Positions 33,201 through 44,277 are shown, counted from the first letter of the stretch. The stretch is DNA of 64,000 nucleotides from Aureobasidium sp. EXF-3400 (GCA_024195585.1 SWBL01000002.1:248001-312000); one strand, 5' to 3'. Notes: generated by a model not told the origin, from the letters alone. Translations and numbers: made by a program.

Positions 33201-35200
33201 TCCCATCATCAGCAAACCAGACCCGATCATACAGCAGAGAGCATTGGGTGACATGCACCCGAAGCGCGATGTTTGTATCTGCTTGCTACGAGTTCACCAC
33301 AATCTTTGCTCTCGCCTGGGCATTCTCGAACTCATTGTCTTTGTGCACTGGTCGAGTGTGTACTGCAAGGTATCGCCATCATGTATGATGTGGGAAGTTG
33401 GCTGAGCCCGAGCCGCGGTCTTGCGCGATGCTGTGGATTGTCATGCTGCTCCGTCTTTGACGCGCCTGTCTTCGTCAAGTTCATGATGCTGAAGTATGTT
33501 TAGTCTCCAGCAAAGCAAACTGTCATGTCAAAGCAGAGAGTACTCACTCACAGAAACCCGAGGCGCGATGTTTGCGGCTCTTGCTGCTAAGCTTTGCTTC
33601 CGTACAGACATGCCCAGTCGTGGTCCTCGTGCATCAACTCAACATTTACTTTGGAGCACCACTATCCTCACGATACAAGAAGCTGATCGAGCCCAAGCCG
33701 CGGTGTACGTGTTACAAAGGCTCTCCGTCTCTGCAATACGTGGTTCCCTTACTCTCTGCGTCTTCAGCGTACGCTTGTCTCTAAGCAGACCTCAATCCTT
33801 TGGCATACAGACCTACACGTATCCAAGGCGCGACGTTTGCAGTGTCTGCTACAGACCCATCGCCATCTTCGCCTTTGCGTAGACATTGTCCTTCTGTTGC
33901 CCTCGTGCATGGTTCCGGTATCTGCTCCAAAGGACTTTCATCCACAAGCACTTCTGGAGCATTTACCGCTGATATGCCCGAGGACCAAGCCTTCACGTCT
34001 CGAAAGACCTCAGAGTCTACTCTGGACCATTCGTCTTCTGATCGGGTCGAAGTTTTAGATGCCACAACTGTGATTCGAACGGTGGTCATGACCACTAAAC
34101 TACTTCCGATGGCCGTGGTGGGCGAGCTTACGTACTCGAGAGATCCCGATATCCATACGAAGCAGAACCCCATTTCATCTCTTTATGCATCAGCTCCGGA
34201 TTATAATCTGGGCGTCAAGACCGTGGCTCGAACGGTGGTCATGAAGATGACTCCAGGCACGACCGTGGCTCGAATGGTGGTCATGATGATAACTCCAAGC
34301 ACGAGTGTGGTTCGAACGGTGGTTCTGACTACCGTACGCATGGCCACCGTTCGAACCTGAAGTCTGCGTTATGCATAAGGGTCAGATGGCAACGACTTAT
34401 GGTGTGCAGTCGACAACCTTCGTCACGCCTCACTATCGTGCGTTGACTCAAAATCTTCTTTGGAGGTTGTTTGCCTACGAAGAATCTCGTCCTGTCAAAA
34501 GCCTGGCGCGCGGCTTGTCCTGCTAGCGAGGAGGTTTGATGCTTACTCTGCTTGCTTCCATTTTCACTCTTAACTATCGTCTGCCTTGTGCGTTGAACTC
34601 GTGTTTCCACTCAAACTTGACAGTCGCATCCTTTCACTATCCAAAAAGAATCTGATAGATGCCCGGTTCACAGCTTGTACAATCGGCAGCACTTTAACTT
34701 GTGACTGTGATGCGTTGATTCAATGTATGCTTTAAAGGACTTCGGTATGCGACATGAGATCACCACGATCTCATTATTAGCCCGAGACGTGTTCTTTCCT
34801 GTTCCGCTAATCGGTACTTGCTCCCACCCTTCGCGCCTTCCAGTCGTCGTGCTTGTGCGTCAGCGCCGGATGTACATTCGCGTGTGAAAGCTGCATCCTT
34901 CCAGTGGCCCAAATAGTTTGATCAGGAGCCCAGGTCGCGGCGCGCACAAATGGCAGTAGTCATTCCAGTATATTACTCTTGTGCGTTGAATCAATATCTG
35001 CTCCAAGATACCTCACGCATGCGCGACGCGAAGACCCACACCTAGGCAAGAATCTGGGGTATGCTCTTTCCAGTTCCATTGGGTTTTGATGCTCGCGCCT
35101 ATTCTTTGTACCTTCCAGTTCGCATTCTTATGCATCGGAATCGCATGCTCAAGAGTCTGATTGTCAACCAAGTCTACTGCAGAAGCCGGGAACCCATGCA
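33200..35200. repeat. Degenerate tandem array, ~270-297 bp period
   Basis: CCCGA(A/G)GCGCGATGTTTG-like blocks occur near 33258, 33553 and (as AAGGCGCGACGTTTG) 33825. GAGCCC(G/A)AGCCGCGGT occurs near 33402 and 33688. An anchor like CTCGTGCATCAACTC / CTTGTGCGTTGAATC recurs near 33342, 33629, 33902, 34585, 34708 and 34979. GCATCCTTTCACTATCC and GCATCCTTCCAGTGGCC are about 267 bp apart (34626, 34893). CTTTCCTGTTCCGCTAATCGG and CTTTCCAGTTCCATTGGG are about 280 bp apart. Copies are too diverged for exact boundaries. A minisatellite interrupts the array at 34.06-34.36 kb. Confidence 0.5.
34063..34357. repeat. 42-bp minisatellite with B-box-like motifs and a 14-bp perfect hairpin
   Basis: Two adjacent 42-bp units (34219-34260, 34261-34302) and a partial third start GACCGTGGCTCGAACGGTGG or close variants; a related unit lies at 34068-34100. 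GTGGTCATGACCAC (34082-34095) is a perfect 14-bp palindrome. GGTTCGAACGGTGG (34309-34322) and CCACCGTTCGAACC (34344-34357) form a perfect 14-bp inverted repeat with a 21-nt loop. GTTCGANNC, the TFIIIC B-box core, is matched in at least four of the copies. Confidence 0.7.
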
Positions 35201-35285
35201 TAGTCAGTGATCACTGAAGATGAGATGTTTGACAAGAAAGACTGTCTTCAATGAGCTAGACCCTAAACCTCTTGAATCCACCCAC

Positions 35286-38200
35286 TCATCTAAAGATATA
35301 CACAGCACCAGAGCGGTCCGCAGAAACAATCATGCCAAAAGGATACTCGAGCAACGCAACAGCGGTAACAGTATCTTTGTGACCCTTGAGCAACTGATTC
35401 GCCGATTTGCGGATAACCTCATATCTAGCAACCTTGCTCTCTTTCTTCTTGTTCTTTGATGCGTTGCTGCCTCTTTCACTCTCTGCATCGTTCGACACAG
35501 GCGATGCACGTCCAGGGGCTGGGCTGGACGAGTTCTTTTCCTTTTCAGAGGCGCTATCGTTGAAGCTTTGTTCGGTATAGGCGGATATGTCGTTGCCAAA
35601 TTTGGAGACTGTGTAAGTGGCTTTGTCATCCTTGTCGTTGACAATCATGGATGAGGCAATGCGGTCGGTGTCCCAGAAGCGGATCTTCCAGTCTGGTCCG
35701 ATTGTGACGAGGAAAGGATGTCTAGGTTCTGAGCTGTCTGGCGAGGTATGCATTGACATGGTGAATGCTTTGACAGCGCCCGCACTGCCGCCCGAGCCCC
35801 CTCCTGATTTGTCCTTACCATTATCAGATGGGCGAGCACTGAGGTGTGGGTCCGTTGCAAGAGATCCGAGAATACGAGATGGCATTGCGCCAGACTTGTC
35901 TTCGTCGACGTTAAGAAGTTCAAAGTCTCTTGCTTTAAGCCCGCTTCTACCATCGGTCTGATCAACATGATACACTTCAAGACAGACGAGCTTTTCCAAG
36001 TCCCACACAGACACGTGACTCGGAGATGTCAAACCAGCAACACAAATCTTGACTCTCTTACTATCCTTCCTGCTCGGGTGAAGCGTGAGTCGCGTGATAG
36101 GTGCTGGACGTGGCACTGTCCACGCACGAAGCCGAAGACGGAAACGAAGATCCCAGATGTCGATGACTCCGTGTGATGTGCCCACCAGAAGCCATTGCCA
36201 TCGTTTCGAGATGCAGAATGTTGTTGGTGTGCCGTGTTGTATCGGATTGACAAGCTCATGCATCACGTCCATCGAGTAGATATCGATGAACAGAATGCGG
36301 CAGAGGTTTGTGACGATCACGCAAACCGATCTACCATCAGTCTTTCCGTGTTCGACGCCAATAGCATACTCCTTCTGTCCAGGCTTAGAAGGGATCATCC
36401 AGCTACGTAGCACTTGAAGCTTGCCATAACGCAGAGAACCATTCGCCTCAGTCACCTCTACCTTGACAATATCGACAGTGCCATCAGAAGCAGTCGAAAT
36501 GAAGCTATGCGTAGACTCCACAAAGCAAATACTAGTGATCGGTGCTCCAGAAGCATGTCTGTGCGCTTGACGCGATCTATACGCCATGTTGCGTTCGAAG
36601 CGACTGGTATCCCAGACTCTTACTGAACCATCATCAGACCCTGTCAAGAAGAACACTTGATCCGGAGAAACGGCAATGCAGTTGACTTGTGCTTCATGCT
36701 CCTCAAGCACAGCCGTCAACTGTCCTTCAGGTTTCCAGTATCCTTGCGGCTGCTGGTTGGGAGCATCTTTGGTCGTCACACGAGCACGAGGTCGTGTTGA
36801 GACTTTTGGGCCAAACTCACGATCACTGCCTGGATTTGTTCCAGTGTAGACTGTATCTAGCAGCTTCAAGACAGTGGGATCACCGCCATGGTAAGAGTGC
36901 GTTGCAGATATCTTAGGTCGTGCTGGCTTGGGGGTAGGGGTTGCTTGACCTGAGGGTGATGGTAAAGCAGACGCTTGGTTTGCAGGGACATCAAGCTTGC
37001 CGACAGCAGTAGTGGAATCCGTGCCAGTTTCTGCATATGCTTTTGTTTGCTCTGTACGTTTCATGAGATTCATAGCGCTTGACTTCGAACGAAGAGCATG
37101 ATTATGACCGCTTCTCACAGACATCGTGGACGCCGGAGATGTCGACAGATATGTAGGGGCATCAATGCTTGCCATTTGTTTACGATGGTTGGACGCTTTG
37201 CCGTTGATAGGGGTAGCTTGGGCCTGAGAGCCATTTGATGTTTGCTGCGTCGTGGATGGGTACGGTTTGCCTCTTGCTGGGTTGAAAAGGTTCTTCCCGT
37301 CTCGGTCTGCAGGTGTAGCAGCATCGCGAAGAGCCTCCTCGAGTGAAGTCTTCACATCCGGCTGCGTAACATCGGCCGGGGGGCGGTATGACTGGTAGGA
37401 AACAGTGTCCGCTTCGAAGAACACGTTCTGCAGTGGTACTTGTATAGCGCTCAAGGAGACAATCTGGTTGAGCTGAGAGTCATTCTGCTTGCTGACTTCT
37501 CTTTCAGAGCGCATGGTTGTTCGCCAGATATAGTCTCTTAGCGCAAGAAGCTTGGGTTCATCTTCCGTGCGCATTCCAGCAACGCGAAGCTTTGCGAGCC
37601 ACTGCTCATCGTCATCGTTCTTCATCGTTTTGCTCAACACACGAGACTCGCCATCATGGTAAAAGTCGGACAGAGTTTTGTTGCTGCCAGCTTCGAAAGC
37701 GAAGCTTTTGACCTGTTGCGCATGTTTCCAGAAGACGCTCTTGTCAGCTTTTTCTGCCCAAGTCTTTGCTAGATCATATGCTGGTCGAGGGAATGGTTTC
37801 TGTAGAGCATCCAGAAGTTCATACTCTGAAAGACCGGCTGATGGCATCTTCAAGACAGACTTCAGCAGTGGCATAACCATACTCCAGACATCTGCATCGG
37901 AGAGGTGTGTCGATGATGCTTCAATGAACTGCACAGCCGCTTCACGGATCCATACGTTTGGATGTAGAGTGAAACGTGAGACAATGAGGACCAGCTCCAC
38001 TGTCGTCCACCGCTGAAACAGTCCAAGATGTGCCATGCTCGAAAGTGATCTTATCACCTGCTCAGTCACAGTCTCTTCTGGATCAGTCAATGCTTGAACC
38101 ATCAGCGGAAGGATGAAGTCTTCCAAACTTGGACCGCCGATGAAGGCAGCAACGCCGACTATAGTCTCGAAGAAAGCGCACTTAAGCGTCCAATCCTCCT

Positions 38201-40085
38201 CATTGAGATATGTGTTCAGATGAGTGAGGATCAGATCGCTTGCGATGTTCTCGCCGAAGAACACGCAGAGGCTGGTAACAGACCCTAGGAAGGCTCGCTT
38301 GACCGAAGGATCATCATCTTGTAAGAACAGCTTGGTCTGGGCTTCAAAATGCTGGATGAGATCTTCGCGCGTGGTGTCGTAGGTGTTCTGATAGGCAGCA
38401 TATGATGTAATGTCATCTTCTGCTTCTGGATCTGTCGAAGGTAAAGATCCATCAGCACGCAATGCTTGCATCATGTCTAAGAACCTGGCGGCTGTTGTTG
38501 CTAGATTCGCGAGGCAAGTTGCATATGTCGCTCTGAGCGGTCCTGACTTGCGGAACATGGGGCTCGCAACGAACTTCTGGAGACGAGGCAGCAGGTAGTT
38601 GGGGAATATGAAGACGTTCATAGGCGACAACACACTGACAATGGCCAGCAGTTGGGTGATCGTCCTTAGCGCAGCCATTCGAACATTTTCCGACTCGTCC
38701 TCGAGCAGAGCAATAGCGAAAGGTAGCACTCTGTCGAGCTTCGCTTCATCGGTCAACCTTTCTCCCAAAGCCAGAAGCAATTCACAGCCTCTGATCTTTG
38801 AGCTTGCGCGGGCAGTTGTTCTCAATGCCGAGATTACGACATTGAGAAAGAGAAGAGCTCCATTATCTTGAACACTCCCGGCGCGATCTGCCGCGTCGTG
38901 TCTGTTGTTTGGCAAGTCCACCTGGAGAGGAAAAAGATCAAGACCTGAGGTGATCGGTGCCCGAGTGGACTTCTCAAGCTTCTCCACGTCGGAGAAACCA
39001 AGGAAGTACGAGATTTTGTCGAAATCAGCATTGATACGCTCAATACGATCATCCGAACCTCCTGAGTTCTTTGCTCCAACAACTACTGGCTTTCTGCCTG
39101 AAGTCGGATCTGTGATGACATGCATGTATTGATGCAAGAAAGTGTAAAAGTAGTCTGGGAAGCACTTGCCTCGCCAGAACTGGAGATAGTCCTCAGCACT
39201 ATAACGTTTCGCTGGGTCGAGTTGGATCATGTGAGCAACCATTTCTCTGATGTTCTCATCTTTGATGTTGTTCAAAGTAGTGTGTGTTGGGTCATAGTCT
39301 CCTCGGCGGTACTTGAACAGTTGACTGAGCGTGAAGGTCGGCTTCTCAGTGAAGAGCTCAGCGATGACACATCCTACGCTGAAGATATCCATCGGCCAGG
39401 TGACTTCGTGCCAGTTCTCTTTGGCCTTCTTCTCGTATTCATCGTCCTGCGAATTTGGCTCATGTTCTCTGAGTTCTTCATCGTCTACAAATCGCTCAGG
39501 GGCAACGTAACAGATGCGACGGCCTGTAGTATCAAAAAAGATGGAGAACGTCGCTGGGTTGTTTTCGGGTAATCGACCAGGCTTGAACGCAGTAGAGAAG
39601 TCGGTCAAGTACAGCCAATTCCAGGTGGTCACAAGCATGTTCTCGGTCTTGATGTCGCCATGGCAGATGTTCTTCGCATGACTTTCTCTGACCGCGCACA
39701 AGAGTTGGTAGGCGATCCACTTTCTCTCAACATCCTCGAGCGAGGGGTTAGTACTGATCCTGTCGTATAGGGAACTGTGGATATATTGGCGGACAAGGTA
39801 GCCGTTCGTCGCAGTCTCAATGATTCGGTGGTATGGCAAAGTGTTTGGTACATCTGAGAGCTCCCTCCTCTGGACAAACAGCTTCTGAGAATAGTCTTCG
39901 AGTTTCAAGTTGGGGTATGGCTTGATGAAGACCTTGGCGATTACAAGTCCATCTTTATGTCTTGCGCGGATCGTTTTCATAAACCGTACGGCACCGAGAC
40001 TTCTCTCAGTCTCGAGATCGGCGAGTTCAGGGACATCGATACCAGCCGAGCCAGCAGAGACGTTAATAGAATAGCCTTGACCCAT
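35286..40085 (-). CDS. VPS15: Serine/threonine-protein kinase VPS15 (PI3-kinase regulatory subunit)
   Basis: Membrane-associated pseudokinase-like subunit of the Vps34 phosphatidylinositol 3-kinase complexes, acting in vacuolar sorting and autophagy. Single exon, 1599 aa, with a usual fungal length. MGQGYS is an N-myristoylation signal. The kinase-like domain (about 25-320) has Lys51 in VIAKVF, HGDIKTEN (142-149) in place of HRD, and TDFSTAF (161-167) in place of DFG, both normal for VPS15. HEAT repeats follow (about 400-850). A disordered Ser/Thr/Pro linker spans ~930-1130. WD40 repeats begin near LTAVLEEHEAQVNCIAVSPD and end at SADRSGAVYIFR. An intronless 4.8-kb gene is notable beside intron-rich neighbours. 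Confidence 0.97.
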   Translation of the reverse strand: MGQGYSINVSAGSAGIDVPELADLETERSLGAVRFMKTIRARHKDGLVIAKVFIKPYPNLKLEDYSQKLFVQRRELSDVPNTLPYHRIIETATNGYLVRQYIHSSLYDRISTNPSLEDVERKWIAYQLLCAVRESHAKNICHGDIKTENMLVTTWNWLYLTDFSTAFKPGRLPENNPATFSIFFDTTGRRICYVAPERFVDDEELREHEPNSQDDEYEKKAKENWHEVTWPMDIFSVGCVIAELFTEKPTFTLSQLFKYRRGDYDPTHTTLNNIKDENIREMVAHMIQLDPAKRYSAEDYLQFWRGKCFPDYFYTFLHQYMHVITDPTSGRKPVVVGAKNSGGSDDRIERINADFDKISYFLGFSDVEKLEKSTRAPITSGLDLFPLQVDLPNNRHDAADRAGSVQDNGALLFLNVVISALRTTARASSKIRGCELLLALGERLTDEAKLDRVLPFAIALLEDESENVRMAALRTITQLLAIVSVLSPMNVFIFPNYLLPRLQKFVASPMFRKSGPLRATYATCLANLATTAARFLDMMQALRADGSLPSTDPEAEDDITSYAAYQNTYDTTREDLIQHFEAQTKLFLQDDDPSVKRAFLGSVTSLCVFFGENIASDLILTHLNTYLNEEDWTLKCAFFETIVGVAAFIGGPSLEDFILPLMVQALTDPEETVTEQVIRSLSSMAHLGLFQRWTTVELVLIVSRFTLHPNVWIREAAVQFIEASSTHLSDADVWSMVMPLLKSVLKMPSAGLSEYELLDALQKPFPRPAYDLAKTWAEKADKSVFWKHAQQVKSFAFEAGSNKTLSDFYHDGESRVLSKTMKNDDDEQWLAKLRVAGMRTEDEPKLLALRDYIWRTTMRSEREVSKQNDSQLNQIVSLSAIQVPLQNVFFEADTVSYQSYRPPADVTQPDVKTSLEEALRDAATPADRDGKNLFNPARGKPYPSTTQQTSNGSQAQATPINGKASNHRKQMASIDAPTYLSTSPASTMSVRSGHNHALRSKSSAMNLMKRTEQTKAYAETGTDSTTAVGKLDVPANQASALPSPSGQATPTPKPARPKISATHSYHGGDPTVLKLLDTVYTGTNPGSDREFGPKVSTRPRARVTTKDAPNQQPQGYWKPEGQLTAVLEEHEAQVNCIAVSPDQVFFLTGSDDGSVRVWDTSRFERNMAYRSRQAHRHASGAPITSICFVESTHSFISTASDGTVDIVKVEVTEANGSLRYGKLQVLRSWMIPSKPGQKEYAIGVEHGKTDGRSVCVIVTNLCRILFIDIYSMDVMHELVNPIQHGTPTTFCISKRWQWLLVGTSHGVIDIWDLRFRLRLRAWTVPRPAPITRLTLHPSRKDSKRVKICVAGLTSPSHVSVWDLEKLVCLEVYHVDQTDGRSGLKARDFELLNVDEDKSGAMPSRILGSLATDPHLSARPSDNGKDKSGGGSGGSAGAVKAFTMSMHTSPDSSEPRHPFLVTIGPDWKIRFWDTDRIASSMIVNDKDDKATYTVSKFGNDISAYTEQSFNDSASEKEKNSSSPAPGRASPVSNDAESERGSNASKNKKKESKVARYEVIRKSANQLLKGHKDTVTAVALLEYPFGMIVSADRSGAVYIFR

Positions 40086-40739
40086 GATGATGGTTGTCTA
40101 CGCGCATGTTTCGCGTTCTCAGAGGCCTTGTTGTATCAGAATTGGGTGAGCATACAGAATACGGATCTGGTTCAACGATCAAGTGTGAAAGAAATCATCA
40201 GGTGTTACTTGGAAACATGATCAAGAAATTGTGTAATTGCAGAGTCCAACACTAATCCAGGTGATTGGGTAGTCACATGGGGTTCAATGTCAAGGCAAAC
40301 AAAGCAAACATCCCACCTTAAGCCAAGCGTTTCCCTCGCGAGGCGTTCAGGCACAACAGCAAGAACTCGCGAAATGCAGGTGATCGACATGGGTTTCTTG
40401 AAATATCCCAAAAACATAGCTTGCTCGTTGTGTATACAGCTGTTTGGAAATATCTACAAGAGTTGTTTGCTGTGAACAGCGCTGATTATAATCACAAGGT
40501 ATACATATGGCAGTCACGAAATTTGATGCGCAAGGAAGATGGAGTGTTTTGAAGTATTATTTCGTTGATTCATGACCATCAGGTATTTCTACGCTGATTC
40601 GTATATATGCATTAAAGCATTCGCAATTCATCTCATATCAAATGAGGTTGCGTTTTGGGTCGAAATGGTTTGTTTTGAACAAGAAAAGGGAATCATCGCT
40701 GGTATCTTGGAAATGCTGCTCAATGAAGAGGGGAAGCAC
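40086..40739. other. Intergenic region
   Basis: It contains the presumed VPS15 promoter on the left and the 3' flank of the small protein gene on the right. No gene or repeat is recognised. Confidence 0.45.
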
Positions 40740-41215
40740 TTAGTTGGAGGGACCGAAGGAACCCTTCTTCTTGAGGAGCTCAGCCTCCTCCTCGGCGATC
40801 TGCTGGTCGATCTTGGCTCCCTTGCTGGGCTCGTTGCCGTGAGCTCTGGCCTGCGTGATGTATTAGCATGTTGTTGTTGTATAAGGAGTGTTGTCTTCAA
40901 CGTACGGGAAGGGTAGCGTCCTTCTCGATCTGCTGGGCCTGGAGAGACTTCTCCTCGCTCTCGTTCTCGCGCTTCTCCTCACGCTCGAGCTTGTTGGCAA
41001 TGGTGCGCTCGTCCTCTGATAGGTTGTTAGTGGATGTATGCAAGCTGTGTCGACAAGTGGTTGTTCTTACTGGCGTCGTTGGCCTTGTGAGAGTGCTCCT
41101 TGCCCTCGTGGAAGCGGGCCTCCTGCTTGGCCTCGGCGATCTCAGAGTCCTTGTAGGTTCTCTGGTCCTGGGCCTCGTAGACACCAGAGTTACCGACGTT
41201 GGAAGTTCCAGACAT
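40740..41215 (-). CDS. Small, highly charged disordered protein, unrecognised
   Basis: Conserved-looking hydrophilic protein of 121 aa. CDS is complement(join(40740..40850, 40906..41015, 41071..41215)). It starts MSGTSNVGNSGVYEAQDQRTY and continues with Lys/Glu-rich helix (NKLEREEKRENESEEKSLQAQQIEKDATLP). It ends with ARAHGNEPSKGAKIDQQIAEEEAELLKKKGSFGPSN. The HGN-PSKGA-ID-Q-AEEE-LKKKG tail recalls small fungal stress or LEA-like proteins, but I cannot name the family. There are no hydrophobic core, signal peptide or Cys residues. Two 55-nt introns in so short a gene, and strongly biased codons, suggest a real and well-expressed gene. Confidence 0.8.
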
Positions 41216-41757
41216 TGTGATTGATTTGAAGTGTGGTGGGGGTTTGGTGGGGTGGGTTGATGGAGTTGTGAGTTGTAGAAGATGTGATGATGGAGGGAAA
41301 AGAAACGTGAAGAGAGTGTTTAGCAGAGGTTAAATGTGTCTTCAGAGCTCCTGCATGAAAATGATGTCATTGATGCTTGACATCATCAGAATCTTCTCCA
41401 AGAGTGGCAGGTGTGGGGTTGCGAGAGCTTTGGGCAGCTCCAAAATCCACTTGCTGTGACACACAGTCACACACGCGATCGAAACTCGGAAATCTGTCTG
41501 TGTTTGTTGAGCAGCACTCCGTCATGGGAGGCTTGTGAAATGAGATTTTTTCCATGCCTTGCTACATCTTATGACGAGACACTCGAGGTGTCTTTGGGAA
41601 TCATCCATCTAAACGCCGGCCAGCTTTTTTCATGCATGCATTTCAGTTCCAGTAAAATCATCAGTAAAAAAACGCCAAAGAAGCCCAATTCCCCCGCTCG
41701 ATGGCACAGAAATTCTAGTTGTATCGTGCGCTTCGCTTTCCTCCGATTGCTTCGGCC
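41216..41757. other. Intergenic region
   Basis: I see no gene. Open frames on both strands here are short and lack resemblance to known proteins. Confidence 0.45.
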
Positions 41758-43460
41758 CTACTCCATCTCGATCGTGCCTGGTGGCTTGCTGGTCACTATT
41801 TGGCCGTTAGTAAATTCATGTCCAGAAGCTTCTGATATTTTGTTGGTTGTTATGGTGACTTACCCTCGTACAGCACGCGACATACACCGTCGACCTCGTT
41901 GACGATACGAGTGCTGACCTTGCTCAAGAACTTGGTGGGGAAGTCGAAAACGTCGGCAGTCATGAAGTCGGTGGTCTCTACGGCTCTCAGAGCGATGACT
42001 TGAGCGTGGACTCTCTTGTCGCCCATGACACCGACAGCCTTGACAGGCAGAAGAGCAGCGTAAGCCTGACTGATCTGCTTGTAGTAGCCGGCCTTCTTGA
42101 TCTCATCAATGAAGATGAAGTCAGCCTGCTGGGCAATGCGGACCTGGTCGCGGGTGACCTCTCCAATGATACGGATAGCAAGACCCGGGCCGGGGAAGGG
42201 GTGTCTCCAGACGAGATCCTCCGGAATGCCGAGTTGAGTACCAAGAGCGCGAACCTCGTCCTTGAAGAGCTCTCTCAGTGGCTCGATGAGCTTCAAGTGC
42301 ATGCCCTCGAGAAGACCACCAACGTTGTGGTGAGTCTTAATGGTAGCGCTGGGGCCCTTGAACGAGATACTTTCGATAACGTCGGGGTAGAGAGTACCCT
42401 GGAGAAGCCACTCGATCTCGCCCTCGTTGGCAGAACCCTTGGCAGCAGCAGCGATCTCCTTTGCCTTCTCCTGGAAGATCTCGATGAAAGTGTTTCCGAT
42501 AATCTTGCGCTTCTTCTCAGGGTCGTCCTTGACACCTGCGAGCAGGTCGAGGAAGCGGTCGCTGGCGTCAATGACAGTAAGGTTGATACCGAGTCCAGCA
42601 GTAAGAGTCTCCTTGACCTGCTTGGCCTCGTTGAGACGCAGAACACCGTTGTCGACCATGATAGCGTGGAATCTGTCACCAATGGCCTCGTGCATGAGCT
42701 TGGCAGCAACAGTTGAGTCAACACCACCGCTGACGGCACCAATGACTTGTCCCTTAGGGCCAACGAGGGCTCTAATTCTGTCAATCTCCTTGCCGACGAA
42801 AGCGTCCATGGTCCAATCTTGCTTGGCACCGCAAATGTTGGCGGCGAAGTTCTTGATGAGCGGCGTGCCCTTCTTGGTGTGGGTAACTTCGGGGTGGAAT
42901 TGGATACCGAACCACTCCTTCTCCTCGTGGGCAATACCGGCGAAAGGTGCGTTCTCGGAAGCGGCGACAGTGACGAAACCATTGGGGCGCTGAGAGAGCT
43001 TGTCACCGTGGGACATCCAGACGTCCATGTCCTCCTCAAGGCCGGCAAAGAGAGCATCGACGTGGGCGGTCTTGCCAGAGTGCTTCTGAACGTTCAAAAT
43101 AGCGTGACCGTACTCGCGCTTCTCGCCAGCAACGACGTTCTTCTGGTCGCTGTGCCATGCGATCTCCTGGAGACCGTAGCAGATGCCGAGAATTGGGACG
43201 CCCATCTCGAAGACAGCGGGGTCAACGTGGGGTGCGTCATCCCAGTAAACAGAGTAAGGACCGCCGGAAAGGATAATACCCTTGGGCTTGAATGAGAGCT
43301 CTGAGATCTTCTGGGTGCAAGGAAGCATCTCAGAGTAGATGCTCAGCTCGCGCAGACGACGGGTGATCAAGTGGGTGTATTGCGATCCGAAGTCGAGCAC
43401 CAAGATGGTGTCGAAGAGGGTGTGGGGCGGGGGAGGGACATTGGTGGTTGAGTCGGCCAT
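41758..43460 (-). CDS. GUA1: GMP synthase (glutamine-hydrolysing)
   Basis: Converts XMP to GMP with ATP and glutamine in cytosolic purine synthesis. CDS is complement(join(41758..41795, 41864..43460)), 544 aa, the usual length. I chose the ATG at 43460 ([12 protein letters not shown]). The class-I glutamine amidotransferase domain has its nucleophile Cys94 in LGICYGLQ and its His-Glu pair in IQFHPEVTH. The ATP-pyrophosphatase domain has the P-loop [10 protein letters not shown]. The C-terminal dimerisation domain includes [19 protein letters not shown]. The last exon is only 38 nt and restores the conserved end [10 protein letters not shown], which is lost if the intron is ignored. Codon use is strongly biased. 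Confidence 0.97.
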
Positions 43461-44150
43461 TGTGAATATCGTGTGTATCTTGGATGCGACAGGCGGCGCT
43501 ACGAGACAAGAGAGAGGAGGTGGTAAGGTGGATGACTGTTCGGAGATCAATAATTTTTCTCTCGTGACAAACTCAAGGTCAGGGTCCGACCTCGATGGCC
43601 TGGACTTTACCTGATTAGGCATAGAGTGCTTGGCTTTGCTATCTAGACCTTATCGCTGTCTGAGGGCAGGGTGATATCATTAACCAGTGCTTCCGAGCAA
43701 CAATACTGATTTACTCGACGACCTACGATGTTAATCACAGTATGGTTTGATACGTGTACTTGAATTGACTAATCCCAGGTATAGTAGCGTTTTTATCACA
43801 ATTGATATCGTGGTTGGTCGTCAATCGCTGAAATCGTTAATCCAAAGCATGAATCCCAGAAGATCAAGGTGAATCAGGGCAAAATAGAGCAGATCAGTTA
43901 GAATGGATGTGCCAAAGACTAAAATGATCGAATGATGCCAGGAGGCTTCGATACAATGTCAATTATATACAGGAAAGAATCCTTACACAAGTAATAACAT
44001 ATTTGCTTGACTTGTGATGGACTGAGAATCGTCTGTAATGGGACGATTGGAGATCTAACGCCGAAAGGGACCAAGTCGCGTTGCACGCGGAAGTAGATAC
44101 TGTAGACGCGCAATCTGACCTCACCGTGTGCAATAGTCTGTAACGCGTAT
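43461..44150. other. Intergenic region
   Basis: The promoter side of GMP synthase. No gene is seen; a diverged hairpin element follows at 44150. Confidence 0.4.
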
Positions 44151-44277
44151 AGGTGGCTATAAGAATGCACAATATCTTCGAAATATAGAGCAGTTTCTAT
44201 CGAGATATATGGGGTGTAGGCTCTGTTTGAAAGTGTTTCTAGTCTAGAAAGTCTTGTGTCTTTCTATAGTGAGGACG
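44150..44277. repeat. Double-inverted-repeat element, eroded copy 8
   Basis: Outer left GGCTATAAGAATGCACAAT faces outer right CTTGTGTCTTTCTATAGTG (44253-44271), matching the family termini. The inner right arm CTCTGTTTGAA is recognisable; the inner left arm is mostly lost. I give this a lower confidence than the other copies. Confidence 0.4.

Noticed and set aside
32974..33405. 143-codon hydrophobic frame as a membrane protein
   Set aside because: Leu/Phe/Ser content comes from a pyrimidine-rich stretch and the frame runs into the degenerate repeat array.
33800..34360. 186-codon plus-strand frame across the minisatellite
   Set aside because: It exists because the 42-bp unit is a multiple of three; there is no start context, homology or splice support.
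42000..43295. Plus-strand open frames over GMP synthase and similar ones over PAT1 (48068-49510)
   Set aside because: Same antisense codon-bias effect; the minus-strand proteins are complete and conserved.
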